DNA of 64,000 bases from Pseudomonas taeanensis MS-3. Its GTDB lineage: Bacteria; Pseudomonadota; Gammaproteobacteria; Pseudomonadales; Pseudomonadaceae. The notes under the pieces are model-generated. The model was not told where the DNA came from and searched no databases. It saw only the letters and a program-made list of their open reading frames with translations. A program made the translations under genes and the position numbers. How positions within the stretch are numbered: the stretch's first letter is position 1; the number at the start of each line of letters is the position of its first letter. Below, piece by piece: positions 51,915 through 60,687 of this stretch. The stretch is from contig NZ_AWSQ01000002.1 in assembly GCF_000498575.2 (NCBI RefSeq), positions 601,342 through 665,341 of the forward strand, in the 5' to 3' direction.

Positions 51915-52334
51915 ATGAACAATCCGCCTTTCGGCGTCGGTGACGCCTCCTATCAGGCCGCCGGGGGTATCGATGGCCTGCGCCGCTTGGTCGATGATTT
52001 CTACCGCCTGATGGACCAGTTGCCAGAGGCAGCCGCGTTGCGGCGCATGCACCCGCAGAGCCTGGATGCGGCCCGAGACAAGATGGCCTGCTTCCTCAGT
52101 GGTTGGCTGGGCGGCCCGCGTCTGTTCAACGAGAAGTACGGCGCCATCTCGATTCCAGCCTTCCACGCCCAGTGGCCGATCGACCAAGCCGGCAGCGATG
52201 CCTGGTTGAATTGCATGGCGCAGGCGATTGAATTGCAGGGCTACACCCCGGAGTTTGCCGAGTACCTGCTGACTCAGTTGCGGGTGCCGGCCCAGCGCAT
52301 TGTCCAGGCCAGCCAGAATCGGCACGGTGTTTAG
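51915..52334 (+). CDS. Truncated haemoglobin, group II
   Basis: A 139-residue globin. The group II landmarks are visible: WLGGPRLFNEKYG, the proximal His in AFHAQWPID (about residue 84) and SDAWLNCMAQAIE. The distal side (DDFYRLMDQL, with Tyr at B10) suits O2 binding or NO detoxification. The start at 51915 (MNNPPFGVGDASYQAAGGIDGLRRLVDDFY) matches the family; the frame upstream is not protein-like. No clear ribosome site beyond CAGAGAAC. Isolated gene. Confidence 0.92.
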   Translation: MNNPPFGVGDASYQAAGGIDGLRRLVDDFYRLMDQLPEAAALRRMHPQSLDAARDKMACFLSGWLGGPRLFNEKYGAISIPAFHAQWPIDQAGSDAWLNCMAQAIELQGYTPEFAEYLLTQLRVPAQRIVQASQNRHGV

Positions 52335-52506
52335 TGCGGGATTGACGGCGGGTCTGTCCGCTTTGGCCTTCGACGTAGGTGCGCGCGCGTCGTCTGTGCC
52401 ATTGCGGGTTAATGGCTAACAGTAGAGCCGCCGCTCTGTGGGATGGGTTAAGCAGAGCGCTACCCCTGCGGTTGTTGGATCGCCTGCTTGATGGTTATCG
52501 CGACGT

Positions 52507-52818
52507 TCAACCCAGCCTGCGCGCTATGGTGCGAGTGCTGCTCGACAGCCGTTGCAAGAGCGCTTGCTCACACAGCCTGAAGAGCAGGTAGCAGGCCATG
52601 GCCAGTAGCGCTATCAGCGTCAGTTCGCCAAGCTGCAGCAAGCCGCCGCTCATCAGCGCCACCCAGCCATGCCTGACGATAAAGGCAGCATTGCTGCTGA
52701 GTAACTGCACCAGGTCGATAGTGAGGTAGCCAAAAGCCAAAAAACTCGCCGTCATAAGCAAGAAAGTCAGCAATGGATGACGGCGTAACCATCGATAAAA
52801 AGAGCTATCAATTGGCAT
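52507..52818 (-). CDS. Small two-span membrane protein
   Basis: A 103-residue protein with hydrophobic segments at about 16-40 (LLTFLLMTASFLAFGYLTIDLV) and about 60-85 (LLQLGELTLIALLAMACYLLF), a charged turn between them and a basic, Arg/Ser-rich C-terminus. GGGAG precedes the ATG at 52818; the longer frame to 52854 is less likely. No family recognised. Confidence 0.65.
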   Translation of the reverse strand: MPIDSSFYRWLRRHPLLTFLLMTASFLAFGYLTIDLVQLLSSNAAFIVRHGWVALMSGGLLQLGELTLIALLAMACYLLFRLCEQALLQRLSSSTRTIARRLG

Positions 52819-53218
52819 GGCCACTCCCGTGAAGATGGCAGTCTGGTTAGGCACCTTTGCCGCCGGAACGGGTTATGCCATTGCGGCAAGGACGTACAGG
52901 AAATGTAGCTTACGCGGGGAGTAGGGCGGGCCAGGCGACGGGATGATGGGTATCGCCGTGCTCGACCCATCCTACTAATCTACGGTCACCACCTGACCCT
53001 GTAGGAGCGGCCTTGGCCGCGATGCTTTGGCTTCACGCTCCGTTTTTACCTTCCGTTCAGCCATCCACAAATCATCCAGACAACGCGGTCCAGCGGTCCC
53101 GTCATGAGGCCGAAGCGCAGCGAGGGGAGTCTGGTGTTCGATGGCTCCCATGTTCCGATCGTTCCCACGTCGAGGCGTCGAACCGTCCGAGTGGGAACGC
53201 AGCCAGTGACGCTCCGCG
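52819..53218. other. Repeat-rich intergenic region
   Basis: About 400 bases without a supported gene. It includes a GATGGGT...ACCCATC inverted repeat (about 52942-52972), a second copy of the GGAGCGGCCTTGGCCGCGA repeat (53000-53022) and the left part of the REP pair that ends in the RAYT gene tail. The rest is unremarkable. Confidence 0.6.
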
Positions 53219-53222
53219 TCAC
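53157..53222. repeat. REP pair next to the RAYT gene
   Basis: Hairpin 1: GTTCCCAC ... GTGGGAAC (53161-53198), with a long loop containing CGAGGCGTCG. Hairpin 2: GTGACGCTCCGCGTCAC (53206-53222). The same pair, with hairpin 1 in compact form (TTCCCACGCTCTGCGTGGGAA), occurs at 54291-54336. This is the REP arrangement that RAYT transposases recognise; it ends inside the RAYT coding tail. Confidence 0.8.
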
Positions 53223-53754
53223 GCATCCCAGCGGTCGACCTCGATCAGTCCTGCCTGCCCCGCGTAGTTCCTGGCACTGGAGTAACGCCAGTGCTCCGCT
53301 CGATCCACGTAGCCCCGTTTGAGTGGGTTGTGGTGGATGTAGTCGAGCTTTCACGCATCACCTTTGGGCTGTAAACCAGCTCCGCATGTGAACCCTCCTG
53401 CCAGAGTTGGTGCACACGGTCGCCCTTGTGCGCACGTTTGGCGAAGCGCAGTCGTTCCAACAAACGTTCTGCTCCTCGGACTTGCAGGTGATCAATGATC
53501 TGGCGTGCCGTGAATGACTTGAATCCACTGATGCATTTGCCCAGGTCAGGTGCCTGGGCGACGAAGTGCAGGTGGTTTTCCAGTACGACGTAGCCGTAGA
53601 GGCGCAAGCCTTGGTTTGCCTGTTGATAGCGCCAGCAGTCGAGCAGGATTTCGACCAGAGCGGGGCGGGTGAACAGCGGTAGCCACTCCAGTACTGTGCA
53701 GGTGAGAAAGTGTGGTTTTTCAGGTTCGGTGATGACGTAGCGGCTGCGGCCCAT
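53219..53754 (-). pseudogene. REP-associated tyrosine transposase (RAYT), frameshifted
   Basis: A protein beginning MGRSRYVITEPEKPHFLTCTV, with the HUH motif in LENHLHFVAQAP and the block FKSFTARQIIDHL. After VMRE the frame is lost at a run of three T bases at 53349-53351 (minus strand GAAAGCTC; GAAAAGCTC would restore it). In the next frame the protein continues as KLDYIHHNPLKRGYVDRAEHW and reaches the proper stop at 53219. A single-base loss therefore disables the C-terminal part. RAYTs mobilise REP sequences; REP hairpins flank it. Start ATG at 53754. Confidence 0.87.
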
Positions 53755-53757
53755 TGG

Positions 53758-53950
53758 ATTCTTCCTTGAATCGGCTGGTTGTGGATGGAGTAGGGAGGCC
53801 TCTCTATCTTCGATGGCTCCCACGTTTCGCGTAGGAGCCTAGTCCGCGGCGCTCTGTGTCGCCACGTGAGTTGCGGGTAGGTGGACGCTGGAGCGTCGAA
53901 GGCTGCATTCCCACGCGGACGCCTCGACGCCTCGACGTGGGAACGATCTG
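53758..53950. repeat. Flank repeat, copy A (upstream of RAYT)
   Basis: It starts four bases before the RAYT start codon with ATTCTTCCTTGAATCGGCTGG, then GGTGGACGCTGGAGCGTCGAAGG and ends GGGAACGATCTG. Copy B at 55359-55535 is similar over most of its length. It includes CATTCCCACG...CGTGGGAACG, a REP hairpin. It is therefore RAYT-associated non-coding DNA present twice. Confidence 0.8.
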
Positions 53951-54455
53951 ATGCGGTTATTGCCTGGATCTTGGCGTACAGCCGCCGCTTTCGTGTTGTC
54001 TCGCTTAATGGTTCCGCCCTCACGGCGGGTCACTTTTGGCAAGCGCCCCAACAGTAACCAAAAAGTCTGGCCCCTTGCATCCGGCCCGCCTGCGGCGGGT
54101 ACCCTCGCGCCATCATTGCTCCAAGGGCCCGCCGCGAAGGGCCATCCCTGGCCCATCGCGGCTCTCGCGGCATCCATGCCGCTCAACCCCTTCCACAACG
54201 ATTCCTCTCGGCCTTCTGATGGGGCGGTTGGCGGCGCCTGTGAGATTGGTTGGTCGGTAATCCAAAGCAGACGAACAACTTCCGTTTGATCGTTCCCACG
54301 CTCTGCGTGGGAACGCAGCCAGTGACGCTCCGCGTCACGCATCCTGAATCTCACCGCCGACCTCGATCAACCCTCGGAACAGCGAGGGAGTAAGGGAAGT
54401 TGAGAGCAACGAAACCCGGATGCCGGGCGCGCTTTTTTTTGGAGAGATTAGGTAT
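53951..54455. other. Non-coding region with second REP pair
   Basis: About 500 bases. It contains GC-rich sequence with small palindromes (GCGGGCC/GGCCCGC-like near 54085-54140), which has the character of repetitive Pseudomonas intergenic DNA. At 54288-54344 lies a REP pair (GTTCCCACGCTCTGCGTGGGAAC, then GTGACGCTCCGCGTCAC). The frames here do not look like proteins. Confidence 0.65.
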
Positions 54456-54704
54456 TTATCGATTAGCAGCCAGAAATAGGCCCGCCGCCATAAATGTTGC
54501 AGCCATAATTAGTAGTTGATTAATGGCGTTATTCTTGAACTTGTAAACGCTCCCGCCTTTCTTGGCGTATATGTCGCCGGTAAGTGCAATAAGAATTGTT
54601 GCTGGAAGAAATATTAGTAGTGTGAGAAGTACGAACCAGCGTTTTCTATACACTGGCACTTTCTCATATAAAATTCTGATTTTTTCAAAACGATTGATAT
54701 CCAT
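54456..54704 (-). CDS. AT-rich small two-span membrane protein
   Basis: An 82-residue protein: MDINRFEKIRILYEKVPVYRKRW, then two hydrophobic segments (FVLLTLLIFLPATILIALTG and LLIMAATFMAAGLFLAANR). GAGAG precedes the ATG at 54704. The DNA is much richer in A and T than its neighbours, suggesting recent acquisition together with the surrounding mobile remnants. No family recognised; it might be a leftover of an effector or defence unit. Confidence 0.6.
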   Translation of the reverse strand: MDINRFEKIRILYEKVPVYRKRWFVLLTLLIFLPATILIALTGDIYAKKGGSVYKFKNNAINQLLIMAATFMAAGLFLAANR

Positions 54705-54926
54705 ATCACTACTCTCGGCAGAAGTGGGAGGGCGAGGAGGCGTGTTTAGCGCACGGTGATTCTAAACTGGTAGCTCTGCTGGGCGTGTGAACTAGTTCCT
54801 GTATTGCCCGGAGCATAACGGCAGTCAACCATAGATAAGGGGGCCATGACGCATATTTGGCGGGTTTCACCAGTCCTACGATCCGATGCTTTTTCTGATG
54901 AGTATCGCTGTGCCCAACCTTGGGCT

Positions 54927-54955
54927 GCATTCCCACGCTCTGCGTGGGAACGATC
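54927..54955. repeat. Single REP hairpin
   Basis: GCATTCCCACGCTCTGCGTGGGAACGATC: arms TTCCCACGC and GCGTGGGAA with a TCT loop. Third compact copy in this patch. Confidence 0.85.
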
Positions 54956-54997
54956 AATTTCCCATATGGTGTCGTTGCGCTTAACCCAATCTACGAG

Positions 54998-55348
54998 TTA
55001 GGGCCACTGTACTAGCTTGAGTTCTTTGATTCTGATGGCCATAGCAGCGTTTGATACGCCAAATTGCATCGCCAGAGGAATTAGGTTCCGATTGTTGAAG
55101 CGTGCGCAGCGGGCAAGTGAGATTTCTCGATCTAGAGAATCTTCTTCTGCATCTAGAAGAGCTTGTGGGTCGGCCGGACTCAGGTGGAAACAAGTGACAT
55201 CGTTGAACGGGAAAGGGCCTTTGAACCCGAATTGTGCCGCAAAAGCTTGCGTTAGAGGTCGAACTGGTATCAGGAAGCATGCGGCGAAATAGTCAGCTTC
55301 CCGCTCTTTTAGAGACCGTCCACTTTTAGGTGCTCCATCTAAAGGCAT
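54998..55348 (-). pseudogene. Truncated ImmA/IrrE-type metallopeptidase fragment
   Basis: The 116-residue frame contains LKEREADYFAACFLIP, the third-helix block of ImmA/IrrE metallopeptidases, followed by a helical end (NRNLIPLAMQFGVSNAAMAIRIKELKLV). The HExxH zinc motif that should lie just upstream is absent: the coding sequence stops at the boundary with the RAYT-flank repeat (55359). The protein is therefore the C-terminal part of a gene broken by the duplicated element. ImmA proteins usually cut repressors of mobile elements or form toxin-antitoxin pairs. Confidence 0.75.
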
Positions 55349-55358
55349 GTCTCGATGT

Positions 55359-55535
55359 ATTCTTCCTTGAATCGGCTGGCTGTGAATGGGGTAGGGCGGT
55401 TTCTCTATCTGCTTGGCTCCCGCGCTTCGCCTAGGAGCCTAGCCCGCAGTGCTCTGCGTCGCCACATGAGTTGCAGGTAGGTGGACGCTGGAGCGTCGAA
55501 GGCTGCATTCCCTCGCGAAGCGTGGGAACGATCTG
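55359..55535. repeat. Flank repeat, copy B (RAYT-associated)
   Basis: Starts ATTCTTCCTTGAATCGGCTGG like copy A (53758), shares GGTGGACGCTGGAGCGTCGAAGG and ends GGGAACGATCTG. Differences are scattered single bases and the shorter REP hairpin (TTCCCTCGCGAAGCGTGGGAA). No RAYT coding sequence is attached here; instead the ImmA/IrrE fragment abuts it. Confidence 0.8.
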
Positions 55536-55639
55536 AAAAACTTACATTTTATTTACCCGTGCTTACCAGTCGCTGACGGCATGCGACGATGGGCATTGGC
55601 ACAATATGATTTCTGTTAATCACGTTCGGTTAGGGTTTT

Positions 55640-55918
55640 ATGAAAAAGCTATTTGTGCCTATTGTTGTATTAAGCGCTGCAGCGTTGTTGATGGGCTGCT
55701 CGGCTGATGGTTCAGATAGGCATGGCTCAAAGGGCGGTCATCTTCCCAGCCCGGAAAGGTTGCTCAAAGAGTTGGATAGCGACAATGACGGCGTTTTATC
55801 CCGGGAGGAAGTTAAAGGTCCGCTGGCTGACCACTTTGGCAAAGTAGATGCAAATAAAGACGGGTTTCTCTCGCTTTCAGAGTTGCAAAACATGCCTAGG
55901 CCCAAGGGTCGTCCATAG
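55640..55918 (+). CDS. EF-hand lipoprotein
   Basis: A 92-residue protein with a lipoprotein signal (lipobox LLMGC) and two EF-hand loops: DSDNDGVLSREE (about 47-58) and DANKDGFLSLSE (about 71-82). Each has Asp at positions 1, 3 (or Asn), 5 and Gly at 6, so calcium binding is likely. Location: envelope. AGGG precedes the ATG. Convergent with nrdB. Function unknown; similar small EF-hand lipoproteins are common in Pseudomonas. Confidence 0.83.
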   Translation: MKKLFVPIVVLSAAALLMGCSADGSDRHGSKGGHLPSPERLLKELDSDNDGVLSREEVKGPLADHFGKVDANKDGFLSLSELQNMPRPKGRP

Positions 55919-56022
55919 GTGCGGCAAGTGCCTCAATTACAGGTTGGGGCATTGATCCATAAGTAAATTATGTCGCTCCTGCCAGGAAAGGGCTGAAGTC
56001 GCCATGTGTTTTTGATCGTTGT

Positions 56023-56054
56023 TTCCTAATGAGTTGATATCAACTCATTAGGAA
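56023..56054. repeat. Perfect 32-bp palindrome
   Basis: TTCCTAATGAGTTGAT followed directly by its exact complement ATCAACTCATTAGGAA. There is no spacer, so as RNA only a hairpin with a tight loop forms; as DNA it could be an operator or a recombination remnant. It lies 105 bases after the EF-hand gene, next to the terminator. Confidence 0.85.
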
Positions 56055-56055
56055 T

Positions 56056-56086
56056 AAAAAGGGCTGCCATTTGGCAGCCCTTTTTT
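56056..56086. terminator. Bidirectional terminator between EF-hand gene and nrdB
   Basis: AAAAAGGGCTGCC (56056-56068) and GGCAGCCCTTTTT enclose ATTT, with T-run on one side and A-run on the other. It serves the two convergent genes. Confidence 0.9.
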
Positions 56087-56150
56087 GTGCGTCCGTTTCA
56101 CATTAAGTGAGAAACTTTCGCGGTCTAGCGATTTTGAGCGGTAAGCCGAA

Positions 56151-57401
56151 TCAATCCCAGCTCAACGCCCCACCGGTCTGATACTCAATAACTCGCGTCT
56201 CGAAGAAGTTCTTCTCTTTCTTCAGGTCCATGATTTCCGACATCCATGGGAACGGGTTGGTGGTGCCCGGGTACTCTTCCTTCAAACCGATCTGGGTCAG
56301 ACGACGGTTGGCGATGAACTTGAGGTAGTCCTCCATCATCGCGGCGTTCATGCCCAGTACGCCGCGTGGCATGGTGTCGCGGGCGTATTCGATTTCCAGT
56401 TGGGTGCCTTCCAGGATCATCTGGGTGGCTTCGTCCTTCATCGCGGCATCCCACAGGTGCGGGTTTTCGATCTTGATCTGGTTGATCACGTCGATGCCGA
56501 AGTTCAGGTGCATGGATTCGTCGCGCAGGATGTATTGGAACTGCTCGGCGACGCCGGTCATCTTGTTACGGCGGCCCATGGAGAGGATCTGGGTGAAGCC
56601 GCAATAGAAGAAGATGCCTTCCAGCACGCAGTAGTAGGCGATCAGGTTGCGCAGCAGTTCTTTGTCGGTCTCGACGGTGCCGGTTTCGAACTTCGGATCG
56701 GAGATCGAGCGGGTGTACTTGAGGCCCCAGGCGGCTTTCTTCGCGACCGAAGGAATCTCGTGGTACATGTTGAAGATCGCGCCTTCATCCATGCCCAGCG
56801 ATTCGATGCAGTACTGGTAGGCGTGGGTGTGGATCGCCTCTTCGAAGGCCTGGCGCAGGATGTACTGGCGGCACTCGGGGTTGGTGATCAGGCGGTACAC
56901 GGCCAGCACCAGGTTGTTGGCAACCAGCGAGTCGGCGGTGGAGAAGAAGCCGAGGTTGCGCATGACGATGCGGCGCTCGTCGTCGGTCAGGCCGTCGGTG
57001 CCTTTCCACAACGCGATGTCGGCGTTCATGTTCACTTCTTGCGGCATCCAGTGGTTGGCGCAACCATCCAGATACTTCTGCCAGGCCCAGTCGTACTTGA
57101 AGGGCACCAGTTGGTTGAGGTCGGCGCGGCAGTTGATCATGCGCTTTTCATCGACCGCGACACGCGCGGAGGCGCCTTCCAGTTCGGCCAGGCCTTCGGC
57201 GATGTCGAGCTGATCGAGGGCAGCCTTGGCGCGGGCCACGGCTGCGCTGTCGTCGGCGGCAATGGCGCGGGCTTCGACCGCGGCGGCACCGCCGACCTGG
57301 TCGAGCTTGTCGATGTTCACTTCGGTCGCTTGCGCGGCGGTGTTGCTGGCAACGGCTGCGTCGGCGCCGTCTTCCTTGTCGAATTCATCCCAGCTCAGCA
57401 T
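56151..57401 (-). CDS. nrdB: Class Ia ribonucleotide reductase, beta subunit
   Basis: A 416-residue protein. The first 90 residues are an Ala/Asp-rich extension; the R2 fold then runs with [40 protein letters not shown] and [17 protein letters not shown], which carry the carboxylate/histidine metal ligands. [11 protein letters not shown] is also typical. LSWDEFD at the N-terminus is echoed by GGALSWD at the C-terminus, the tail that docks to NrdA. It supplies the tyrosyl radical for deoxyribonucleotide synthesis. It lies 380 bases after nrdA on the same strand. Confidence 0.96.
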   Translation of the reverse strand: MLSWDEFDKEDGADAAVASNTAAQATEVNIDKLDQVGGAAAVEARAIAADDSAAVARAKAALDQLDIAEGLAELEGASARVAVDEKRMINCRADLNQLVPFKYDWAWQKYLDGCANHWMPQEVNMNADIALWKGTDGLTDDERRIVMRNLGFFSTADSLVANNLVLAVYRLITNPECRQYILRQAFEEAIHTHAYQYCIESLGMDEGAIFNMYHEIPSVAKKAAWGLKYTRSISDPKFETGTVETDKELLRNLIAYYCVLEGIFFYCGFTQILSMGRRNKMTGVAEQFQYILRDESMHLNFGIDVINQIKIENPHLWDAAMKDEATQMILEGTQLEIEYARDTMPRGVLGMNAAMMEDYLKFIANRRLTQIGLKEEYPGTTNPFPWMSEIMDLKKEKNFFETRVIEYQTGGALSWD

Positions 57402-57780
57402 GGCTTGGCTCCTGCTCGAGGGCCGGCGAAATAACCGGCCTGTATGGATATACAGTTAACTTTAGTCCGATGTGCGGCGTAGAGAAAGCGCCCGGCGACT
57501 ATCGGTCGTATGGAGGAGGGCTGTTGCCTTCCTTCTTAAAGTGGGGCGTTTGGGAGTTGCGTTAGGCCTCTTCCCCTCACCCTAGCCCTCTCCCCGGAGG
57601 GGCGAGGGGACTGATCGTGGTGTTGCTTTAGTTCTGTACCCGCCATCCGAGCGCGTAGCTGAGCGAGTGAGCGCTAGGCGCTGTGCGGCCTGGCCCCGGG
57701 AGTGTACGGCTGTACATGACCGGGGTCAGACCGTGCGGCAACAACGCGGGCGCCGCTCAGATCCGCGCGTCACCTACCAC
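57402..57780. other. nrdA-nrdB spacer with interspersed palindrome
   Basis: About 380 bases. A CCCCTCACCCTAGCCCTC-type repeat with CTCCCCGGAGGGG (57571-57611) lies in the middle; this is a common Pseudomonas intergenic repeat. Further short palindromes (AGCGCTAGGCGCT near 57668-57680; GTGTACGGCTGTACA near 57701-57716) follow. The spacer is long for two subunits of one enzyme; whether nrdB has its own promoter is unclear. Confidence 0.55.
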
Positions 57781-60687
57781 CTATTGGCAGGCTTCGCAGT
57801 CTGGCTCATCGATGGCACAGGCTTTTGGTACCGGTGCCGGGCCTGCCGACATTTCTACTTCTGGTGCCTTGGCCGGCGCGGCGCTGAGGCCGTCGCCACC
57901 GCCGTTGGACACGGCATTCAGCTTGCCGGTGTTGACGGTGGACTTCTCGGTGCTGGTCGCGGCCAGGGCACGGAGGTAGTAGGTGGTTTTCAGGCCACGG
58001 TACCAGGCCATGCGGTAGGTCACGTCGAGCTTCTTGCCCGAGGCACCGGCGATGTACAGGTTCAGCGACTGCGCCTGGTCGATCCACTTCTGGCGGCGGC
58101 TGGCGGAGTCGACGATCCACTTGGTGTCCACTTCGAACGCGGTGGCGTAGAGGTCTTTCAACTCCTGCGGGATGCGCTCGATCTGCTGCACGGAACCGTC
58201 GTAGTACTTGAGGTCGTTGATCATCACCGAGTCCCACAGCCCGCGGGCCTTGAGGTCGCGCACCAGGTAGGGGTTGATCACGGTGAATTCGCCCGACAGG
58301 TTCGATTTCACGTAGAGGTTCTGGTAGGTCGGTTCGATCGACTGCGACACGCCGGTGATGTTGGCGATGGTCGCGGTCGGGGCGATGGCCATGATGTTCG
58401 AGTTGCGAATGCCTTTCTGTACACGGGCCCGCAGCGGCGCCCAGTCGAGGGATTCGTTGAGGTCGACGTCGATGTACTTCTGCCCGCGCTGCTCGATCAG
58501 AATCTGCTGGGAGTCCAGCGGCAGGATGCCTTTGGACCACAGCGAACCGTCGAAGGTCTCGTAGCTGCCGCGCTCGTCGGCCAGGTCACAGGAGGCCTGG
58601 ATGGCGTAGTAGCTGACCGCTTCCATCGACTTGTCGGCGAAATCGACCGCCGCGTCGGAGCCGTACGGGATGTGCTGCAGGTACAGGGCGTCCTGGAAGC
58701 CCATGATGCCGAGACCCACCGGGCGGTGCTTGAAGTTGGAGTTCTTCGCCTGCGGCACCGAGTAGTAGTTGATGTCGATGACGTTATCGAGCATGCGCAC
58801 AGCAGTCTTCACGGTCTTCGCCAGCTTGGCGGTGTCCAGCTTGCCGTCGACGATGTGGTTCGGCAGGTTGACCGAACCCAGGTTGCAGACGGCGATCTCG
58901 TCCTTGTTGGTGTTCAAGGTGATCTCGGTGCACAGGTTCGAGCTGTGTACCACGCCGACGTGCTGCTGCGGGCTGCGCAGGTTGCACGGGTCCTTGAAGG
59001 TCAGCCACGGGTGGCCGGTTTCGAACAGCATCGAGAGCATCTTGCGCCACAGGTCTTTGGCCTGGATGGTCTTGAACAGCTTGATCTTGTTGCCGAACTG
59101 GGTCAGGGCTTCGTAGTACTCGTAGCGCTCCTCGAAGGCCTTGCCGGTGAGGTCGTGCAGGTCCGGTACTTCGCTTGGGCTGAACAGGGTCCAGGGGCCA
59201 TCGTCGAACACGCGCTTCATGAACAGGTCCGGAATCCAGTTGGCGGTGTTCATGTCGTGGGTGCGGCGACGGTCGTCACCGGTGTTCTTGCGCAGCTCGA
59301 TGAACTCTTCGATGTCCATGTGCCAGGTTTCCAGGTAGGCGCAGACCGCGCCCTTGCGCTTGCCGCCCTGGTTGACCGCGACCGCGGTGTCGTTGACCAC
59401 CTTGAGGAACGGCACCACGCCCTGGGATTTGCCGTTGGTGCCCTTGATGTAGGCGCCGAGGGCGCGTACCGGGGTCCAGTCGTTACCCAGACCGCCGGCA
59501 AACTTGGAGAGCATGGCGTTGTCGTGGATGGCGTGATAGATGCCCGACAGGTCGTCCGGCACGGTGGTCAGGTAGCACGAGGACAGCTGCGGACGCAGGG
59601 TGCCGGCGTTGAACAGGGTCGGCGTCGAGCTCATGTAGTCGAACGAGGACAGCAGGTTGTAGAACTCGATGGCGCGCTCTTCTTTGTGCTCTTCTTCGAT
59701 CGCCAGGCCCATGGCCACGCGCATGAAGAACACCTGCGGCAGTTCGATGCGAGTGCCGTCCTTGTGGATGAAGTAGCGGTCGTACAGGGTCTGCAGGCCC
59801 AGGTAGGTGAACTGCTGATCGCGCTCGTGGTTGATCGCCTGGCCGAGTTTTTCCAGGTCGAAGGTGCTCAGCACCGGGTTGAGCAGCTCCAGCTCGATGC
59901 CTTTGGCGATGTAGGCCGGCAGGGCCTTGGCGTAGAGGTCGACCATTTCGTGATGGGTGGCGCTGACCGCGACGTCGAGGAAGTTCAGCGCTTCGGCGCG
60001 GATGTTGTCCATCAGCAGGCGGGCGGTGACGTAGCTGTAGTTCGGCTCACGCTCGACCAGGGTCCGTGCGGTCATCACCAGGGCGGTGCTGACGTCGCTC
60101 TGCGCCACACCGTCGTAGAGGTTTTTCAGGGTTTCTTTCTGGATCAGCGCGCCGTCGACTTCGGCCAGGCCTTCGCAGGCTTCGCGGATGATGGTGTCCA
60201 GGCGGCCCATGTCCAGCGGTGCGACGCTGCCGTCGAGGTGGGTGACGCGGATGCTTGGGTGCGGCTGGGCAATCTCGCTGGTGTCGCTCTTGCGCGCCTG
60301 GCTGCGCGATTCACGGTAGATCACGTAGTCGCGGGCGACTTTCTGCTCGCCGGCACGCATCAGGGCCAGTTCGACCTGGTCCTGGATCTCTTCGATATGG
60401 ATAGTGCCGCCGGACGGCATGCGGCGCTTGAAGGTGGCGCTGACCTGCTCGGTCAGGCGCGCGACGGTGTCATGGATACGTGACGAGGCGGCGGCGGTGC
60501 CGCCTTCTACTGCGAGAAAGGCCTTGGTGATGGCCACGGTGATCTTGTCATCGCTATACGGCACCACGGTGCCGTTACGCTTGATCACGCGCAGTTGACC
60601 CGGCGCGGTGGCGGCGAGGTCCTGGTTACCATCGGCGGCCAGCGGCGTATTGGTCTGCGCCTGCTCGCGAGTAGTGTCTGTATGCAT
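57781..60687 (-). CDS. nrdA: Class Ia ribonucleotide reductase, alpha subunit
   Basis: A 968-residue protein that reduces ribonucleoside diphosphates. Two N-terminal ATP-cones are visible: cone 1 at about 33-130 (LRVIKRNGTVVPYSDDK) and a second at about 146-235 (IRVTHLDGSVAPLDMGRL), as known for P. aeruginosa NrdA. The active-site cysteines are in LSSCYLTT, SSNLCTEIT (thiyl-radical Cys) and IAVCNLGS, and the C-terminal shuttle pair is CEACQ. NSNIMAIAPTATIANITG is the usual loop. GGAGA precedes the ATG. Cytoplasmic, works with NrdB. Confidence 0.97.
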   Translation of the reverse strand: MHTDTTREQAQTNTPLAADGNQDLAATAPGQLRVIKRNGTVVPYSDDKITVAITKAFLAVEGGTAAASSRIHDTVARLTEQVSATFKRRMPSGGTIHIEEIQDQVELALMRAGEQKVARDYVIYRESRSQARKSDTSEIAQPHPSIRVTHLDGSVAPLDMGRLDTIIREACEGLAEVDGALIQKETLKNLYDGVAQSDVSTALVMTARTLVEREPNYSYVTARLLMDNIRAEALNFLDVAVSATHHEMVDLYAKALPAYIAKGIELELLNPVLSTFDLEKLGQAINHERDQQFTYLGLQTLYDRYFIHKDGTRIELPQVFFMRVAMGLAIEEEHKEERAIEFYNLLSSFDYMSSTPTLFNAGTLRPQLSSCYLTTVPDDLSGIYHAIHDNAMLSKFAGGLGNDWTPVRALGAYIKGTNGKSQGVVPFLKVVNDTAVAVNQGGKRKGAVCAYLETWHMDIEEFIELRKNTGDDRRRTHDMNTANWIPDLFMKRVFDDGPWTLFSPSEVPDLHDLTGKAFEERYEYYEALTQFGNKIKLFKTIQAKDLWRKMLSMLFETGHPWLTFKDPCNLRSPQQHVGVVHSSNLCTEITLNTNKDEIAVCNLGSVNLPNHIVDGKLDTAKLAKTVKTAVRMLDNVIDINYYSVPQAKNSNFKHRPVGLGIMGFQDALYLQHIPYGSDAAVDFADKSMEAVSYYAIQASCDLADERGSYETFDGSLWSKGILPLDSQQILIEQRGQKYIDVDLNESLDWAPLRARVQKGIRNSNIMAIAPTATIANITGVSQSIEPTYQNLYVKSNLSGEFTVINPYLVRDLKARGLWDSVMINDLKYYDGSVQQIERIPQELKDLYATAFEVDTKWIVDSASRRQKWIDQAQSLNLYIAGASGKKLDVTYRMAWYRGLKTTYYLRALAATSTEKSTVNTGKLNAVSNGGGDGLSAAPAKAPEVEMSAGPAPVPKACAIDEPDCEACQ

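Noticed and set aside
53839..54354. A 171-codon minus-strand frame in the REP patch
   Set aside because: It runs through REP hairpins and repeat DNA and has no start signal or recognisable domain.
57667..60483. A 938-codon frame on the plus strand opposite nrdA, and 300-350-codon frames opposite nrdB, hyuA and hyuB
   Set aside because: They mirror strongly biased GC codons of the real genes, are Gly/Val/His/Gln-rich without any domain, and have no ribosome sites.
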